From: an uncultured Blautia sp.
GTDB taxonomy: Bacteria; Bacillota; Clostridia; Lachnospirales; Lachnospiraceae
Direction: 5' to 3'
Length of the DNA stretch: 8,013 nt
Assembly: GCA_934358405.1 (NCBI GenBank)
Contig: CAKRKL010000088.1
Span: forward strand, 1-8,013
This document shows, in pieces, positions 6,260 through 8,013 of this stretch (position 1 is its first letter; every line of letters starts with the position of its first letter). Under the pieces are notes generated by a model. That model saw only the letters and a program-made list of their open reading frames with translations, ran no database searches and was not told the origin of the DNA. Position numbers and translations under genes: made by a program.

Positions 6260-7141
6260 TTATTCGCCAAATACCTGCTTATGCAACTTTCGTCCGGTTG
6301 GAGTGGCTGCAAGACCGCCATCTGCCGTTTCCTTTAATGCAGCAGGCATTACATCTCCCACCCGCTTCATAGACCAGATAACTTCATCTGCCGGAATAGC
6401 ACTTCTGATTCCTGCAAGGGCAAGCTCTGCCGCCACAAAAGCACCTGCCACACCGGAGGCATTCCTTTTAATGCAGGGAATTTCCACCAGGCCTGCAACC
6501 GGATCGCACACAAGGCCCAAAATATTTTTCAGTGCTGTTGCAATCGCAGAACCAATCATATCCGGAGTTCCGCCGGCCAGCTCCACGATTGCCGCCGCCG
6601 CCATAGCTGCTGCGGAGCCGCACTCTGCCTGACAGCCTCCCTGTGCCCCTGCAAGAGAAGCATTATTTGCAATCACCATTCCCACTGCTGAAGCAGTAAA
6701 AAGAGACATTACACATTCTTCCTCTGTCAGTTCATACTGCTCCTGCATAGTCAGTACTGCTGCCGGCACAATTCCGCAGCTTCCGGCTGTAGGCGCTGCC
6801 ACAATTCTTCCCATGGAAGCGTTCAGCTCAGATACAGCAAGGGCACGGTAAAGAGCACCGCCAAGAAGAGGGCCTGTCAGGTTTTTCCCCTGCTCTACGG
6901 CAATACGCATACGATAAGCGTCTCCTCCGGTAAGGCCGCTGGTGCTTTTTAAATCCGGGGCGCTCCCCGGCTGAATGCAGGATGCCATAACCCGATAATT
7001 TTCCCGCATTTTTTCATATATTTCTTTCTTTGGAAGCTCCATCTGCTCTGCCTGCTGGGCAAGAACCAGCTCTGACAGACGGCAGTTATTCTCTCTGGCT
7101 ACATCCAGCAGGGCTTCTATTGAGTGATAATTCAGTTCCAT
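6260..7141 (-). CDS. sdaAA: L-serine dehydratase, iron-sulfur-dependent, alpha subunit
   Basis: The 293-residue protein matches the usual length and sequence of SdaAA. With the beta subunit it converts L-serine to pyruvate and ammonia in the cytosol, using an oxygen-sensitive [4Fe-4S] cluster instead of PLP. Visible motifs are the substrate loop KSTSGLTGG (65-73), PTAGSCGIVPA (117-127), GAQGGCQAECGSAAAMAAAA (165-184), CDPVAGLVEIPCIKRN (212-227) and a GRKLHKQVF C-terminus. The expected cluster cysteines are Cys170, Cys212 and Cys223. The ATG at 7139-7141 has an AAAGGAGAA ribosome site nine bases upstream. It follows sdaAB by 29 bases, the standard split-gene order of Gram-positive bacteria. 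All key residues are present, so the enzyme should be functional. Confidence 0.97.
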   Translation of the reverse strand: MELNYHSIEALLDVARENNCRLSELVLAQQAEQMELPKKEIYEKMRENYRVMASCIQPGSAPDLKSTSGLTGGDAYRMRIAVEQGKNLTGPLLGGALYRALAVSELNASMGRIVAAPTAGSCGIVPAAVLTMQEQYELTEEECVMSLFTASAVGMVIANNASLAGAQGGCQAECGSAAAMAAAAIVELAGGTPDMIGSAIATALKNILGLVCDPVAGLVEIPCIKRNASGVAGAFVAAELALAGIRSAIPADEVIWSMKRVGDVMPAALKETADGGLAATPTGRKLHKQVFGE

Positions 7142-7170
7142 ATTAAGGTTCTCCTTTTAAGTTATTCCAT

Positions 7171-7830
7171 TTATACCCGTTCAAGTAAAGTACTTGAATA
7201 GACATTTTCCAGCTGATTTATCTTCTCGTTCAATTCCGGTCCCAGACAGCTGTCACTCTCAATGGTCATAACTGCCAGCCCACCCCTGGCTTCTCTTGCC
7301 AGATGAAAGCTGCAAATATTGGCGCCATATTCAGCCATAATCTCTGTTACAGCCGCAATGGTACCTGGTGCATCCTTATGAAGAACAATCAGTGCCGGAT
7401 TCTGACCTGTAAGGGAAACCTCCATTCCATTGACCCTGGTGATCAGGATATTCCCACCACCAATGCTGCAGCCACGCAGAGATACCTTTTCTCCATCTGA
7501 GGCTGTCAGGGTTATTTCTGCGGTATTTGGATGAGCGTCTTCCAGTTCTCCGGTTTCAATCTGAATTTCCAGGCCTTCCTCTTTGGCTGTATCCAGGGAA
7601 AACCGAATTCTCTCATCATCTGTTTTCATTCCAAGAATCCCTGCAACCAGTGCCTTGTCTGTTCCATGTCCCTTATAGGTTTTTGCAAAGGAGCCATGCA
7701 AAAAGATATGGGCTTTCACCGGAGTTTTGCCAAGCAGTGCTCTGGTCACAAGACCAATTCTGGCTGCCCCTGCTGTGTGCGAGCTGGAGGGACCAATCAT
7801 AACAGGACCTAAAATATCAAATACGTTCAT
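7171..7830 (-). CDS. sdaAB: L-serine dehydratase, iron-sulfur-dependent, beta subunit
   Basis: The 219-residue protein is a full-length SdaAB. The first part carries the family motifs FDILGPVMIGPSSSHTAGA (4-22), HGSFAKTYKGHGTDKA (45-60), HPNTA (100-104) and GGGNI (124-128). Residues about 146-219 form an ACT domain (ALIVLHKDAPGTIAAVTEIM), the small ligand-sensing fold found on the beta subunit of this enzyme type. It pairs with the alpha subunit encoded 29 bases downstream. The ATG at 7828-7830 has an AAAAGGAT ribosome site and lies about 38 bases below the predicted transcription start, so there is little room for a riboswitch. No unusual feature is seen. Confidence 0.97.
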   Translation of the reverse strand: MNVFDILGPVMIGPSSSHTAGAARIGLVTRALLGKTPVKAHIFLHGSFAKTYKGHGTDKALVAGILGMKTDDERIRFSLDTAKEEGLEIQIETGELEDAHPNTAEITLTASDGEKVSLRGCSIGGGNILITRVNGMEVSLTGQNPALIVLHKDAPGTIAAVTEIMAEYGANICSFHLAREARGGLAVMTIESDSCLGPELNEKINQLENVYSSTLLERV

Positions 7831-7859
7831 AATATATCCTTTTCTGTTGTTTTTTATAA

Positions 7860-7871
7860 AACCTTATGGTT
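7860..7871. other. Short dyad at the sdaAB transcription start
   Basis: AACC and GGTT are arranged around a four-base centre, immediately below the -10 box. The position would suit a repressor operator, but the arms are only four bases and chance is a realistic explanation. Confidence 0.2.
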
Positions 7872-7874
7872 ATG

Positions 7875-7903
7875 ATTATAAATGAAATAATACTCCGGGA
7901 CAA
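7875..7903 (-). promoter_or_regulatory. Sigma-A-type promoter for sdaAB-sdaAA
   Basis: On the minus strand, TTGTCC (7898-7903) is followed after exactly 17 bases by a perfect TATAAT (7875-7880). Transcription should begin near 7868, giving a leader of roughly 38 bases before sdaAB. This is the only strong promoter I see in the window. Confidence 0.8.
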
Positions 7904-7944
7904 GGCATGATTTTACCGGAAATTCCTTCTGTTTTTACATTCCC

Positions 7945-8013
7945 TCACATTTCAACCGGATGATCGTTGTATTTCTCAAATTCTTTTTCCATTTGCTCCA
8001 GAATGTTAGAATA
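7945..8013 (-). CDS. C-terminal end of an unidentified gene (5' end outside window)
   Basis: An open frame enters from the right edge and ends at a TGA at 7945-7947, giving 22 residues, YSNILEQMEKEFEKYNDHPV followed by EM. The stretch is charged and helix-forming, as expected for a real protein end. It stops about 40 bases before the sdaAB -35 box, on the same strand. I do not recognise the family, and so short a fragment could be chance. No intrinsic terminator is apparent between this stop and the sdaAB promoter. Confidence 0.45.
   Translation of the reverse strand, partial: YSNILEQMEKEFEKYNDHPVEM

Noticed and set aside
6139..6321. 60-residue minus-strand open frame spanning the end of sdaAA and the gap, with an AAAGGAAA upstream
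   Set aside because: It overlaps the conserved end of sdaAA, its apparent ribosome site is part of that coding sequence, and its product is Cys/Lys/Ser-rich with no recognisable pattern.
7904..7944. Possible terminator after the partial right-edge gene (GGAATTTCC and two CCGG sites)
   Set aside because: The arms are too short or too far apart and no T-run follows.

Overview
The window looks like part of a low-to-moderate GC Gram-positive (Firmicutes) chromosome, most likely a gut clostridium of the Lachnospiraceae type. This is an inference from three things: the split two-subunit iron-sulfur L-serine dehydratase, strong AGGAGG-type ribosome sites, and the TagD/LicD/acyltransferase surface-glycan gene style. 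Every supported gene is on the minus strand, so transcription runs from the right end of the window to the left. I see no tRNA, rRNA, CRISPR array, insertion sequence or phage gene.

Right end (about 6260-8013): the last 22 codons of an unidentified gene, then a clear sigma-A-type promoter (TTGTCC, 17-bp spacer, TATAAT) driving sdaAB and sdaAA. These encode the beta and alpha subunits of L-serine dehydratase, which deaminates L-serine to pyruvate and ammonia.

Middle and left (1 to about 6134): after a 126-base AT-rich gap comes a four-gene run that reads as a surface-glycan or teichoic-acid-like modification operon. In transcription order it holds: (1) a membrane acyltransferase of the fucose-4-O-acetylase/acyltransferase-3 type with a long charged cytosolic tail; (2) a TagD-like cytidylyltransferase fused to a Gfo/Idh/MocA oxidoreductase-like domain; (3) an 887-residue protein with an N-terminal LicD-like domain followed by helical/TPR-like repeats; (4) the first 306 residues of a thiamine-diphosphate enzyme related to acetolactate synthase, cut by the window edge. 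The genes are 32, 2 and 16 bases apart, so co-transcription is very likely.

The most unusual point is that two neighbouring proteins carry enzyme-like domains whose hallmark catalytic residues are missing. The LicD-like domain has Thr-Val-Thr where the family has the catalytic Asp-x-Asp. The oxidoreductase domain has Asp-Ala-Pro where the family has Glu-Lys-Pro, and it lacks the glycine-rich nucleotide loop. The TagD half keeps most of its active-site signature. The LicD-like protein also appears to carry an internal duplication of about 80 residues on either side of its repeat region. A plausible reading is a glycan-decoration pathway in which an active cytidylyltransferase and an active ThDP enzyme work with one or two degenerate, perhaps scaffolding or regulatory, partners. 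The biochemical role of the operon is inferred and not shown by the sequence.
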